The notes under the pieces were generated by a model. It saw nothing but the letters and a program-made list of their open reading frames with translations, did no database searches and was not told the DNA's origin. This document shows, piece by piece, positions 22,015-32,395 of a stretch of 64,000 nt of DNA (within the stretch, counting starts at the first letter, position 1; each line of letters starts with the position of its first letter). Location of the stretch: the NCBI RefSeq assembly GCF_900112815.1, contig NZ_FOND01000017.1, forward strand, positions 1 through 64,000. The letters run 5' to 3'. The position numbers and the translations under genes are program-made. This DNA comes from Blastococcus tunisiensis. GTDB lineage: Bacteria > Actinomycetota > Actinomycetes > Mycobacteriales > Geodermatophilaceae.

Positions 22015-22977
22015 TCAGCGCCGCATCTCGGCCAGGAAGCCGGTCGCCTCCGACCGCAGCTTCTCGGCCATCTGCGACAGACCCGTGGTGTCGTCGGCAC
22101 CTGGCGACAGCGACGACGACCCGTCCACCGCGGCGGTGATCCCGTCGACGAGGGCGTTCATCTCGCCCACCGTCGTCCCGACGGTCCCCATCCCCGAGGC
22201 GACCGCGTCGGCCGCCTGCCGGATCTGCTCCACCTGGGCGGTGACCCGCTCGGTGGCGCGGCCGGTCTGGTCGGCGAGGTCCTTCACCTCCGACGCGACG
22301 ACGGCGAAGCCCTTGCCCGCCTCGCCGGCGCGGGCCGCCTCGATGGTGGCGTTGAGGGCCAGCAGCCGGGTCTGGGCGGCGACGGCGTCGATCATGGCGA
22401 TGATCTCCCGGATCTCGGCCGACGACTGCGTCAGCGAGGCGATCGTCTGCTGCGCCGTCCCCACCTCGGTGCTGGCCGCCGCCGCTGCCGTGCCGAGGCC
22501 GGACGCCGACGCACTCATCTCCGTGGACGCCGTGGCCACCTGCTCCGACATCGCCAGGACGACCGACTCGAACTCGTCGGCCATGCGCAGCCGGGACGTC
22601 TGCGCCTCGATCACCCGGCCGGCCGTCTCCTGCATGGCGGCCCGCGCGCTGTTGATCGCCGTGGCGCTGGAGCGGTACGCCCCGAGCAGCCCGCGCTCCA
22701 GCAGCCGCCGGTGGAAGCGTCCCTCGGCCGCCGACGTCAGGGCCGCCGAGGACTCGCGCACGAAGGCGTCGGCGACGTCGAGCATGCGGTTCGCGGCGTC
22801 GTGCAGGGTGCGCAGCTCCGGCACCGCCTCGATCGCCGGGTCCAGATGGCTGCGGGCCTCGAGGTCGCCACGGGCGGCCGCGTCGCAGACGTCGGTGAGC
22901 GACCGGACGAAGGCGCGGTAGAGCTCGAGCTCCTCGGCGTCGGTGCGGCTCGAGGCGCGGGTTCCGCGGATGCCCAT
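22015..22977 (-). CDS. Soluble methyl-accepting chemotaxis protein
   Basis: A 320-residue receptor without a membrane segment. Residues about 15-115 form a helical N-terminal region with [20 protein letters not shown] and [14 protein letters not shown], a block I remember from PAS-linked bacterial chemoreceptors. The signalling domain (about 130-300) has the hairpin tip [20 protein letters not shown]. There is no C-terminal CheR-docking pentapeptide. The upstream gene encodes a PAS protein; the stop of that gene and this ATG are one base apart, so the two may act as a split receptor. Its Shine-Dalgarno sequence lies in the end of the PAS gene. No che genes are in the window. Confidence 0.87.
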   Translation of the reverse strand: MGIRGTRASSRTDAEELELYRAFVRSLTDVCDAAARGDLEARSHLDPAIEAVPELRTLHDAANRMLDVADAFVRESSAALTSAAEGRFHRRLLERGLLGAYRSSATAINSARAAMQETAGRVIEAQTSRLRMADEFESVVLAMSEQVATASTEMSASASGLGTAAAAASTEVGTAQQTIASLTQSSAEIREIIAMIDAVAAQTRLLALNATIEAARAGEAGKGFAVVASEVKDLADQTGRATERVTAQVEQIRQAADAVASGMGTVGTTVGEMNALVDGITAAVDGSSSLSPGADDTTGLSQMAEKLRSEATGFLAEMRR

Positions 22978-22978
22978 G

Positions 22979-23557
22979 TCAGCGCTCCTCGCTGGAGATG
23001 ACCGACCAGACGAGCTCCTCGTAGGAACCGCCCCGCTGCTCGATCGTCTCGGCCAGCAGCCGGCTCGAGGCCGCCACGGCCGCCTTCGCCGTCGGATGCC
23101 GGCGTTCCTCGGCGAGCAGCTGGTCGTAGAGCGGGCGGATCCGGTCGACCGCGCGGGGGGAGGGCTTCCGGCGGTTGGAGTGGTAGCCGATCAGCCGGCC
23201 GTCCGGACCGTGCGACGGCGTGACGTGGGCCAGCACCCAGTAGTGGGCGCCGTCCGAGGCGAGGTTGTTGATGTAGGCGAACAGCTCCTGACCCTGGGCG
23301 AGCGTGTCCCAGAGCAGCTGGAAGACCGCCCGGGGCATCTCGGGGTGCCGGATGAGGTTGTGCGGCTGCCCCATGACGTCGCGGGCGGCGTACCCGCTGA
23401 CCCGCAGGAAGACGTCGTTGGCGTAGGTGATCACCCCGCGCGGATCCGTCTTCGAGACGATCAGCTCGTCGGCCGCGAACGTCCGTTCGACGCCGGTCGG
23501 CCGGATCGTCCGATGGGCGCCGCGCGCGGGCGGCGGCGCCGGTCGGGTGTCGAGCAC
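22979..23557 (-). CDS. PAS-domain protein (Aer-like sensor module)
   Basis: A 192-residue protein from GTG 23557, preceded by AGGAGG. A single PAS domain (about residues 25-125) has [40 protein letters not shown] and [15 protein letters not shown], the fingerprint of Aer-type PAS domains that bind FAD. After the PAS comes a short helical tail ([16 protein letters not shown]) and nothing else: no kinase, HAMP or MCP domain. It is followed after one base by the soluble MCP gene. I infer redox or energy sensing passed to that MCP. Confidence 0.85.
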   Translation of the reverse strand: MLDTRPAPPPARGAHRTIRPTGVERTFAADELIVSKTDPRGVITYANDVFLRVSGYAARDVMGQPHNLIRHPEMPRAVFQLLWDTLAQGQELFAYINNLASDGAHYWVLAHVTPSHGPDGRLIGYHSNRRKPSPRAVDRIRPLYDQLLAEERRHPTAKAAVAASSRLLAETIEQRGGSYEELVWSVISSEER

Positions 23558-23630
23558 GTTCGTCCTCCTGGTGGTCGTCCTGTCGGAGTCATCGGCAGCC
23601 GACCGTCCGGGCGGGACGTGTCGCACGGCA

Positions 23631-23669
23631 CTGCGCCCCGTCCGCGCGGGGAAGTCGGACGGGGCGCAG
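23631..23669. promoter_or_regulatory. Strong hairpin in the divergent PAS/dcd region
   Basis: CTGCGCCCCGTCCG (23631-23644) and CGGACGGGGCGCAG (23656-23669) form a perfect 14-bp stem with an 11-nt loop. It lies 73 nt upstream of the PAS gene start and 126 nt upstream of dcd. As both genes read away from it, it is not a normal terminator; it may be an operator or a structured leader of the PAS-MCP transcript. Confidence 0.5.
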
Positions 23670-23782
23670 CAGCTCCGGGCCGGCCCCGACGGGCGGCCCT
23701 CTCCCGTGGTGTCGGCACCCGCGCGGAATGGGACGAGGGCCCGCGCGGCAGGTTCCCCCGGAGAGGTGAGCGGGGCGGTCCC

Positions 23783-23788
23783 TAGACT
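23783..23788 (+). promoter_or_regulatory. -10 box TAGACT, leaderless promoter of dcd
   Basis: TAGACT lies 7 nt before the dcd ATG, with no ribosome binding site between, so the transcript is probably leaderless. Confidence 0.6.
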
Positions 23789-23795
23789 CCGCGCC

Positions 23796-24380
23796 ATGCT
23801 GCTGAGCGACCGCGACATCACCGGCGCGATCGCCGAGGGACGCCTGGGCATCGAGCCCTACGACCCGGCGCTCGTGCAGCCCTCGAGCATCGACGTCCGG
23901 TTGGACCGGTTCTTCCGCGTGTTCAACAACGCGCGGTACACCCACATCGACCCGGCGCAGCAGCAGGACGACCTCACCACCCTGGTCGAGCCCGACGGCG
24001 AGGAGCCCTTCGTGCTTCACCCGGGTGAGTTCGTGCTGGGGTCGACCCTCGAGGTGGTCTCCGTCCCGGACGACCTGGCCGCGCGCCTGGAGGGCAAGTC
24101 GTCGCTCGGTCGCCTGGGGCTGCTCACCCACTCCACGGCCGGCTTCGTCGACCCGGGGTTCTCGGGGCACATCACGCTGGAGCTGTCGAACGTGGCGAAC
24201 CTGCCGATCACCCTCTGGCCCGGCATGAAGATCGGCCAGTTGTGCCTCTTCCGGCTCACCAGCGCCTCGGAGCACCCCTACGGCTCGGCCGTGTACGGCT
24301 CCCGCTACCAGGACCAGCGGGGTCCGACCCCGTCGCGCTCGTACCGGAACTTCACCCGCGCGGAGACCCGGCGCCCCTAG
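23796..24380 (+). CDS. dcd: dCTP deaminase
   Basis: A 194-residue enzyme beginning [20 protein letters not shown]. Family motifs: [16 protein letters not shown], the catalytic region [20 protein letters not shown] (the Glu activates water) and [12 protein letters not shown]. It deaminates dCTP; actinobacterial members are usually bifunctional and go on to dUMP, and the Thr-Ala-Gly after His fits that type, but I cannot confirm bifunctionality. Length is normal. The gene is monocistronic with a leaderless start, and its TAG stop directly abuts the stop of the convergent MFS gene. Confidence 0.92.
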   Translation: MLLSDRDITGAIAEGRLGIEPYDPALVQPSSIDVRLDRFFRVFNNARYTHIDPAQQQDDLTTLVEPDGEEPFVLHPGEFVLGSTLEVVSVPDDLAARLEGKSSLGRLGLLTHSTAGFVDPGFSGHITLELSNVANLPITLWPGMKIGQLCLFRLTSASEHPYGSAVYGSRYQDQRGPTPSRSYRNFTRAETRRP

Positions 24381-25715
24381 TCAGTCGCGGGGGTCGTCCC
24401 TGATCTGCGCGCTGGCCGGCGCCTCGGCCCCGGCCGACTCCAGCACCTCGGTCCGCGTGCCGGTGGCCGACCAGCCGGGGACGGACCGGTCCACCTCGTC
24501 GTCGACGTAGCGCTGGCCGGTCGCCACCCAGCCGCTCACGGCCAGGCCGGCCACGCCGGCGAGCACCAGGACGAACATGCCGGTGTAGTCCCCGGTGATC
24601 CCGCGCAGGACGCCGACCAGCAGCGGGCCGACCCCGGCGATCACGTAGCCCCAGCCCTGCGCGACGGTCGACAGCGCGGCGGTCGTCTCCGGCGTGCGGG
24701 CACGCAGGCCGATCAGGGTGAGCACCATCGCGAAGGTGCCCATGCCCAGTGCCAGCAGGCCCATCCACAGCCAGGGCGCGGTCGTCGGCGCCTGCCACAG
24801 GCCCACCCAGCCGGCGACGTAGCAGGTCAGGAAGCCCAGCAGCAGCGGCCGCTGCCACCGCGGGCGCACGGTCAGCGACGGGACGAGGGCGCTCACCGGG
24901 AGACCGACCACCGAGTTGAGGCCCAGCAGCAGCCCCGCCGTGGCCGCGCTCAGCCCGGCTTCGCGCAGGTACTGCGCGGACCAACCGATGACGATGTAGG
25001 CCTGCAGCCCCTGGATGCCGAAGAACACCGTCAGTGCCAGCGCCATCCGGCTGTGCACCAGGTCCCGCATGCGCACCGCCGCGTGGGTCGCGCGGGACGC
25101 GCCGGGGGTGGCCCGGACGGTGAGCCACACGGCCGCGGCGGCCAGGGCCGGGACCGCCCAGACCCCGAGCGCCCAGCGCCAGCCCTCGCCGGCGGCCGCG
25201 TCGGCGATCGGCTGGGCCGCCATCGCGGCCGTGGCGCCGCCCAGGCCGAGGGCCGTGCTGTAGGCGCCCACCAGCAGCCCGGTCCGGCCGGGGAAGTACC
25301 GCTTCACCAGGCCGGGGAGCAGCACGTTGCCCAGCGCCCCGCCGATCATCGCGACCGCCGTGCCGGCCAGGAAGAGCGGGAAGCCGCCGGCGAGGCTGCG
25401 CAGGACCAGCCCGGCCGCCATCGCCAGGAGGGCACCGGCCAGGACGTGGGAATCCCGGAACCGGGCCGACAGCGGGGGCCCGGCGAAGCCGATCACGGCG
25501 AAGCACAGCACCGGCATGGACGTGATCAGCCCGGCGAGGCCGCTGGAGATGCCCAGCCCCCGTTCCAGCTCCCCGAGCACCGGGCCGACGCTGGTGACCG
25601 CCGTCCGCAGGTTGAGGCCGGTGAGGACGATCGCGAGCCCGATCAGCGCGAGGCCGCGGCGGTGGTCGGTGCCGGGGCGGACGCCGCCGGCGGCGGGCGG
25701 GGCGGTGCGGGTCAC
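24381..25715 (-). CDS. MFS transporter, CynX/NimT-like
   Basis: A 444-residue membrane protein with about 12 helices. The N-terminal pattern LNLRTAVTSVGPVLGELERG is typical of the CynX/NimT (YycB) branch of the major facilitator superfamily, whose members export or import cyanate, nitroimidazoles or similar small molecules. GGATAAMAAQPIADAA and RYFPGRTGLLVGAYSTALGL fit the helix 4-5 region. The last 45 residues are hydrophilic. The GTG at 25715 was chosen because GGAGGA lies upstream; the spacing is long (about 12 nt), so the start is uncertain. Substrate unknown. Confidence 0.8.
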   Translation of the reverse strand: MTRTAPPAAGGVRPGTDHRRGLALIGLAIVLTGLNLRTAVTSVGPVLGELERGLGISSGLAGLITSMPVLCFAVIGFAGPPLSARFRDSHVLAGALLAMAAGLVLRSLAGGFPLFLAGTAVAMIGGALGNVLLPGLVKRYFPGRTGLLVGAYSTALGLGGATAAMAAQPIADAAAGEGWRWALGVWAVPALAAAAVWLTVRATPGASRATHAAVRMRDLVHSRMALALTVFFGIQGLQAYIVIGWSAQYLREAGLSAATAGLLLGLNSVVGLPVSALVPSLTVRPRWQRPLLLGFLTCYVAGWVGLWQAPTTAPWLWMGLLALGMGTFAMVLTLIGLRARTPETTAALSTVAQGWGYVIAGVGPLLVGVLRGITGDYTGMFVLVLAGVAGLAVSGWVATGQRYVDDEVDRSVPGWSATGTRTEVLESAGAEAPASAQIRDDPRD

Positions 25716-25798
25716 GTCGCACGATGGTCCTCCGTGCGCGGCTGTGACCTGCGTCCGGGTCGTGAGCCGGCGTAACGATCCCCCGCCCGGGGAACGAC

Positions 25799-25833
25799 GA
25801 CGGCGCGCGCCCCCGAGGGGGACGCGCGCCGTC
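25799..25833. terminator. Terminator downstream of the Fe-S reductase gene
   Basis: GACGGCGCGCG and CGCGCGCCGTC, with an inner CCCCC/GGGGG pair, form a very stable hairpin 57 nt beyond the stop at 25890. It separates this gene from the MFS gene further along the same strand. Confidence 0.7.
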
Positions 25834-25889
25834 ATGGCCCTGTCCAGAGGCTCGTCCCGAGCCTGCGAGGGGTGAGGGGGGCGGGGTCC

Positions 25890-28184
25890 TTACTCGTGCT
25901 CCGTCGCCGCCGAGCCCTCGCCGACCGGGTCGGGGCCGGCCTTCGTGCCGACGTCGGGACCGGACGCCTCACCCTGGGCGCCGACGCCCACCGGGGTCAT
26001 CGACCGCAGCAGGATCTGGCTGACGTCGAGGACCTCCACGTGCTCCCCGGCCTCACCGTTCTGCTTCTTCGACGTCAGCGCGTCGCTGAGCATCGTGATG
26101 CAGAACGGGCAGGCGGTGGAGATGACGTCGGGGTCGAGCTCGAGGGCCTCCTCGGTGCGCTCCATGTTGATCCGCTTGCCGATCTTCTCCTCCATCCACA
26201 TGCGCGCGCCGCCGGCGCCGCAGCAGAAGCCGCGGTCCTTGCAGCGGTGCATCTCCTGGGTGGACAGGCCCTGGACGGAGTCGAGGATCTCCCGCGGCGG
26301 CGTGTAGACCTTGTTGTGCCGGCCCAGGAAGCACGGGTCGTGGTAGGTCACCTTGCGGTCGACCGGCGTGACCGGGGTCAGCCGGCCCTCCTCGACCAGC
26401 TGGCCGAGCAGCTGGGTGTGGTGCACCACCTCGTACTCGCCGCCGAGCTGCGGGTACTCCCGGCCGAGGGAGTTGAAGCAGTGCGGGCAGGTGGCCACGA
26501 TCTTGCGCATCCCCGGCACGCGGCCCTCGAAGACGCCGTCGAGCACCTCGATGTTCTGCTGCGCCTGCATCTGGAAGACGAACTCGTTGCCCAGGCGCCG
26601 GGCCGGGTCGCCCGAGCAGCTCTCGCCGTCACCGAGGACGGCGAACTCGACGCCGGCGATGTTCAGCAGCTCGGCGACGGCCTTGGTGACCTTCTTGGCG
26701 CGGTCGTCGACGGCGCCGGCGCAGCCGACCCAGAACAGGTACTCGATGTCGTAGTCGAGCGGCCCGTCGGCGACCTTGACCTCGAAGTCCAGTTCCTTCA
26801 TCCAGTCGTTGCGGGCGCTGGCCTGCATGCCCCACGGGTTGCCGCGGTTCTCGATGTTCTTCAACATCACGCCGGCCTCGGACGGGAAGTTGGACTCGAT
26901 CAGCACCTGGTAGCGGCGCATGTCCATGATGTGGTCGACGTGCTCGATGTCGACCGGGCACTGCTCGACGCAGGCGCCGCAGCTGGTGCAGCTCCACAGC
27001 ACGTCGGGGTCGATGACCCCGGCCTCCTCGAGGGTGCCGACCAGCGGGCGGTGCGCCTGGGCGTCGTTGGTGCCCTCCACCCGGGCGTAGCCCGACGCCC
27101 AGACCTGCTCGTCGCTGGGCTTGAGGACGTCGTAGTCCGGCGCCGTCTCCGACGCGGTCTTCTCGCCCAGCAGGTAGGGGGCCTTCGCGTAGAGGTGGTC
27201 GCGAAGATCCATGATCACCATCTTCGGGCTGAGCGGCTTGCCCGTGTTCCACGCCGGGCACTGGCTCTGGCACCGCCCGCACTCGGTGCAGGTGGTGAAG
27301 TCCAGCATCCCCTTCCAGGTGAAGTCCTCGATCTTCCCGCGGCCGAAGACGTCGTCCTCGCCCGGATCCTCGAAGTCGATGGGCTTGCCGCCGCTCGTCA
27401 TCGGCTGCAGCGGGCCGAGCGCGACGCTGCCGTCGTCCTCGCGCTTGAAGTAGATGTTGAAGAAGGCGCTGAACCGGTGCCAGGCGACACCCATGTTCAG
27501 GATCCGGCTGATCACGACCAGCCAGGTCAGGCTCACCACGATCTTGACGAACGCGACGACCGTCAGCAGGTCGGGGCTGTCCGGGAGGATCGTGGCCAGG
27601 GCGCCGGAGATCGGGTGCGACCAGGCCGGGGCGTCGGTGAGGTCGCTGGAGACCTTGAGCGCGCGGATCAGCAGGATGGCGACGCCGACGGTGAGGACGA
27701 CGGCCTCGACGAAGTAGCCGCGACCCTCGTTGGTGCCGGCGAAGCGGCTCCTCCGGCCCTGGCGGCGCGGGTGGTCCTTCTGGCGCCGGTAGATCAGGTA
27801 CAGGATGCCGACGATCGTGCCGGTGCCGATGATGTCGGCGAACAGGTTCCACAGGGACCACTCGCCGATCAGCGGCAGGTGGAAGGCCGGGTTCCAGACC
27901 TCGCCGAACGCCTCGACCAGGGTGAGGAACAGGCCGTAGAAGCCGACGAAGACGAACCAGTGGGCGGCGCCGATGGCCGACCACTTGAGCATCCGGGTGT
28001 GCCCCAGCGACTCGATGGCGAGGGTCTTCAGCCGGCTCTTCACCGGGCCGAACCGGGTGCCGTCGGGCTGACCGGTGCGGATGATCCGCACCATCGCCCG
28101 GACGGCCCGGTAGGCCATCACGGACGAGACGATCAGGAACAGGACGCTGATCGTGCCCAGGACGATCTGCAGTGGGCCCGTCAT
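25890..28184 (-). CDS. Membrane Fe-S oxidoreductase (heterodisulfide reductase-like, Rv0338c type)
   Basis: A 764-residue fusion. The N-terminal 260 residues hold about six membrane helices with NarI-like features. Two 4Fe-4S ferredoxin motifs follow, CTECGRCQSQCP and CTSCGACVEQCP. Then come two CCG domains: CSGDPARRLGNEF with CPHCFN, and GFCCGAGGARMW with CPFC. The tail is Gly/Ala-rich. It is the actinobacterial homologue type of mycobacterial Rv0338c, an essential Fe-S reductase thought to pass electrons between flavoproteins and the quinone pool. ATG 28184 has GGAGGA seven nt upstream. The 299-nt region upstream has one palindrome (28313-28330). Confidence 0.88.
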   Translation of the reverse strand: MTGPLQIVLGTISVLFLIVSSVMAYRAVRAMVRIIRTGQPDGTRFGPVKSRLKTLAIESLGHTRMLKWSAIGAAHWFVFVGFYGLFLTLVEAFGEVWNPAFHLPLIGEWSLWNLFADIIGTGTIVGILYLIYRRQKDHPRRQGRRSRFAGTNEGRGYFVEAVVLTVGVAILLIRALKVSSDLTDAPAWSHPISGALATILPDSPDLLTVVAFVKIVVSLTWLVVISRILNMGVAWHRFSAFFNIYFKREDDGSVALGPLQPMTSGGKPIDFEDPGEDDVFGRGKIEDFTWKGMLDFTTCTECGRCQSQCPAWNTGKPLSPKMVIMDLRDHLYAKAPYLLGEKTASETAPDYDVLKPSDEQVWASGYARVEGTNDAQAHRPLVGTLEEAGVIDPDVLWSCTSCGACVEQCPVDIEHVDHIMDMRRYQVLIESNFPSEAGVMLKNIENRGNPWGMQASARNDWMKELDFEVKVADGPLDYDIEYLFWVGCAGAVDDRAKKVTKAVAELLNIAGVEFAVLGDGESCSGDPARRLGNEFVFQMQAQQNIEVLDGVFEGRVPGMRKIVATCPHCFNSLGREYPQLGGEYEVVHHTQLLGQLVEEGRLTPVTPVDRKVTYHDPCFLGRHNKVYTPPREILDSVQGLSTQEMHRCKDRGFCCGAGGARMWMEEKIGKRINMERTEEALELDPDVISTACPFCITMLSDALTSKKQNGEAGEHVEVLDVSQILLRSMTPVGVGAQGEASGPDVGTKAGPDPVGEGSAATEHE

Positions 28185-28483
28185 GTGTTTTCCTCCCCCG
28201 CGCGCCGTGGTGGCGCCGGCTGACTCCCGTCCACCACGCGGCGGCGGCGAAGCTGTGGTCGGTGCACGCGGACGCGACTGCCCGCAGCCGCACGATAGCG
28301 GGCGCGGAACGAGGCTACTCGTCGGTAACCAAGCGCAGGGCGGAACCGTGATCAACCGCGGCCACCGCCGGTGGTCCCGACCGGGACGAGCCACCGGTAC
28401 CGCGCTGCGGGGGCCGCTACCTCGTCAGGAGTCGGTACCCGCGACAACACGGCGGTCGCCGACCGGATCGCCCCCTCGGGACA
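28185..28483. other. Intergenic region upstream of the Fe-S reductase gene
   Basis: About 300 nt between two minus-strand genes, with no convincing reading frame in either direction. It holds the Fe-S reductase promoter area and the palindrome at 28313-28330; no terminator-like hairpin clearly follows the gene that ends at 28484. Confidence 0.6.
28313..28330. promoter_or_regulatory. Inverted repeat GGnTAC-N6-GTAnCC
   Basis: GGCTACTCGTCGGTAACC is an interrupted palindrome (GGnTAC/GTAnCC) 129 nt upstream of the Fe-S reductase ATG. Such TTAC/GTAA-type palindromes are bound by FadR-like TetR regulators of lipid metabolism in related organisms; that link is from memory and not tested here. Confidence 0.4.
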
Positions 28484-29482
28484 TCAGCCGGTCCGGTGTA
28501 CTCCGCGTTCCCGCGGCGTCGCCGTGAACCGCCGGTTCGTGGGCCCGGCCCTGCCGAGCAGGCGGCGGAGGTGCGCCTCGGTCGCCGGCCATCGCGAGCC
28601 GACGTCGGCGTCGACGATCCGGGCGACGCCGATGTCGAGCGCACGGACGTCGTCCTCGCGTCGCTTCTCTTCCCACAGCACCTGTTCGGGTGACCGGCCA
28701 CGCCACGGGTCGGTGTACTTGATCCGACCGTCGAACTCGATCGCGACCGCGGCGGCCTCGTACCAGGCGTCGGCGACCGCGACCAGTCGCCCGTCGACCC
28801 GGATCTCCACCTGGAGGTCGTCCGGCGCGAGCCCGGCACCGATCAGGCGCAGCCGGCCGCGTGTCTCCAGCGGCGACTCCGCGCGCCCGTCGGCGAGCGT
28901 CAGAGCGCGTTCCGCCCGACGTCCCCCGGGCCAGAGCCGGGCTCGCGCCACGGCGGAGGTGAGACTGTCACGCGTGGTCCTGCCCTTCAGGAGGGCGGCG
29001 TCGATCGCCACGACGGCGTCCTCCAACGGCCACTCGCGCGCGCCGTCGACCAGCGTGCGAGCCGGAGTGGTCAGACGGAACGAGCCCAGCGTGCTGATCT
29101 CGTCGGCTTCCAGAGGTGATCGCGTCACCCGGAACCCGCGGCCGGCGCGGTTGTGATGGGGATCGGTGAGGCGGATGTCGCCACCTGAGCGCCGGTCCAC
29201 GTGAAGGCCGGAGAGACGGGCGGCCGAGGTGTGGCTGAGGGCCGTGGAGCGCCGGTCGGTGGACAGCAGGACCGCCAGGCAGTCGAGCTGGTAGCGGCGC
29301 CCGGCAGCCTCCACGTCCGCGAGGGTGTCGGCGGGGACGTAGATGCCGCGGCGAAGCCGCTTCCACTGTCCGGAGGAGCACAGCCTGCGGACCTCCTCGA
29401 CCTGGTACCCGGCGCGGTAGGCGTCGGTGGCCGTGACGAGGCCGCACTGCCGGTCGGCGGCGGCGCGCAGGAGCGGATGCAT
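28484..29482 (-). CDS. AbiEi antitoxin-like protein with DUF559/Vsr-like C-terminus
   Basis: A 332-residue protein. The N-terminus has a winged-helix with the AbiEi-type pattern ATDAYRAGYQVEEVRRLCSS and WKRLRRGIYVPAD (about 18-55). The middle has SHTSAARLSGLHV and TTPARTLVDGAREWPLEDAV. The C-terminus has AVAIEFDGRIKY and LWEEKRREDDVRALDIGVAR (about 245-290), resembling a PD-(D/E)XK nuclease core (EFDG...EK). No AbiEii-like toxin gene is adjacent, so it is an orphan. A distant paralogue lies at 61235-62104. It is divergent from dnaK. The ATG at 29482 is my best start; the function is not established. Confidence 0.75.
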   Translation of the reverse strand: MHPLLRAAADRQCGLVTATDAYRAGYQVEEVRRLCSSGQWKRLRRGIYVPADTLADVEAAGRRYQLDCLAVLLSTDRRSTALSHTSAARLSGLHVDRRSGGDIRLTDPHHNRAGRGFRVTRSPLEADEISTLGSFRLTTPARTLVDGAREWPLEDAVVAIDAALLKGRTTRDSLTSAVARARLWPGGRRAERALTLADGRAESPLETRGRLRLIGAGLAPDDLQVEIRVDGRLVAVADAWYEAAAVAIEFDGRIKYTDPWRGRSPEQVLWEEKRREDDVRALDIGVARIVDADVGSRWPATEAHLRRLLGRAGPTNRRFTATPRERGVHRTG

Positions 29483-29658
29483 CGGGGAAGTCTGGTCGTG
29501 ACGGTCGAGGCTCTCGACCGCCTTGTGGACAACCTCCCCGGTACCGCGGTGCAGGTACGTCGACCGCGGCAGAGCGGTGTAGTGGCCCAGGCGGCGCGGT
29601 ACCCGACGGGCTGAACGTGGGTGCTCCTCGAGAGCGGCGGCATTTTCGTCCCGCCCCC

Positions 29659-29684
29659 GGAACAGGAGCCGACTGGCTGCCGTT
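29659..29684 (+). promoter_or_regulatory. SigH/SigR-type promoter of the dnaK operon
   Basis: GGAACA (29659-29664), exactly 17 nt, then GTT (29682-29684) matches the SigH/SigR consensus (GGAAY about 17 nt before GTT). The same GGAACA-N17-GTT occurs before clpB. In mycobacteria SigH controls both genes. Confidence 0.7.
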
Positions 29685-29700
29685 AGGGTGGGCAGGAAAG

Positions 29701-29719
29701 TTGAGCGGACCCCGCGCAA
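29701..29719. promoter_or_regulatory. HAIR element (HspR operator) of the dnaK operon
   Basis: TTGAG, nine bases, then CGCAA matches the HspR inverted repeat (TTGAG-N9-CTCAA) except for one base. It lies just downstream of the predicted SigH-type start, so HspR could block elongation or initiation. The HspR gene is fourth in this operon, giving autoregulation. Confidence 0.65.
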
Positions 29720-29785
29720 GATGCGGTCGCCGGCTTCCACCGGACCAGGCACCACCCGCACACGAACGGAAGAGAGGCCATCCCC

Positions 29786-31653
<1,868 letters not shown>

Positions 31654-31657
<4 letters not shown>

Positions 31658-32367
31658 GCGAGCGGAACGAGGAAGCGCCGCGGGTCGTCATCCGCGACAA
31701 GCGGCGCATCGATCCGACCACCGGGGAGGTGCGGGTGCCGGCCGGCGACCAGCCGGCCGGCACCGGCCCCGCTCCCACCGCCGCCCGAGAGGAACAGATG
31801 AGCGAGCACGAGACGCCGGTCGCCGAGGAGTCGGCCCCGGCTCCGCAGGCCGCCCCGGCCACACCGCCCCCCGCGGCCACTGCGGGCGACCTGGAGAAGC
31901 AGCTGGCCGAGCGGACCGAGGACCTGCAGCGGGTCACGGCCGAGTACGCCAACTACCGGCGACGGGTCGACCGCGACCGGTCACTGGTGGTGGACCAGGC
32001 CGCCGAGCGGTTCGCGGTCCAGCTGTTCCCGATCGTCGACGACATCGAGCGGGCGCGGGACCACGACGAGCTCACCGGTGGCTTCAAGCTGGTGGCCGAT
32101 CGGATCCTGGGCCTGCTCGAGGGCCTGGGGGTGGAGGCGTTCGGCACGGCCGGCGACCCGTTCGACCCGGCGCTGCACGAGGCGGTCCTGCACGACACGT
32201 CGCCCGAGGTCGGCGTCCCGACGGCGACCACGGTCCTGCGGCAGGGTTTCCGTCGCGGCGACCGCGTCCTCCGGACGGCGATGGTCGGGGTCTCCGAGCC
32301 CGAGCACCCGGCGCCGGCCGCGGAACCGGCGGCGGAGCCCGCGCCGGACGAGCCGGCCCAGAACTGA
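31654..32367 (+). CDS. grpE: Nucleotide exchange factor GrpE
   Basis: A 237-residue protein. The N-terminal 80 residues are charged and Pro/Ala-rich and include [17 protein letters not shown], an extension I recall in actinobacterial GrpE; this favours GTG 31654 (4-nt overlap with dnaK) over ATG 31798, though the latter has its own GAGAGG. From about residue 88 comes a coiled coil ([30 protein letters not shown]). The C-terminal beta domain (about 155-215) has [14 protein letters not shown] and [20 protein letters not shown]. It releases ADP from DnaK. Confidence 0.95.
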
Positions 32368-32395
32368 CCCGACGGAGACCGAGAGGGGGCGCCCG

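Larger units (their letters stand above)
29483..29785. other. Divergent AbiEi-like/dnaK promoter region
   Basis: About 300 nt without a supported gene. The right half carries the dnaK control signals: a SigH-type promoter (29659-29684), a HAIR element (29701-29719) and a GAGAGG ribosome binding site before 29786. The left half probably holds the promoter of the AbiEi-like gene; I see no clear -10 box there. Confidence 0.7.

Noticed and set aside
31798-32367. ATG 31798 as the grpE start
   Set aside because: It has a good ribosome binding site, but the upstream segment contains an actinobacterial GrpE block and GTG 31654 keeps the 4-nt overlap with dnaK.
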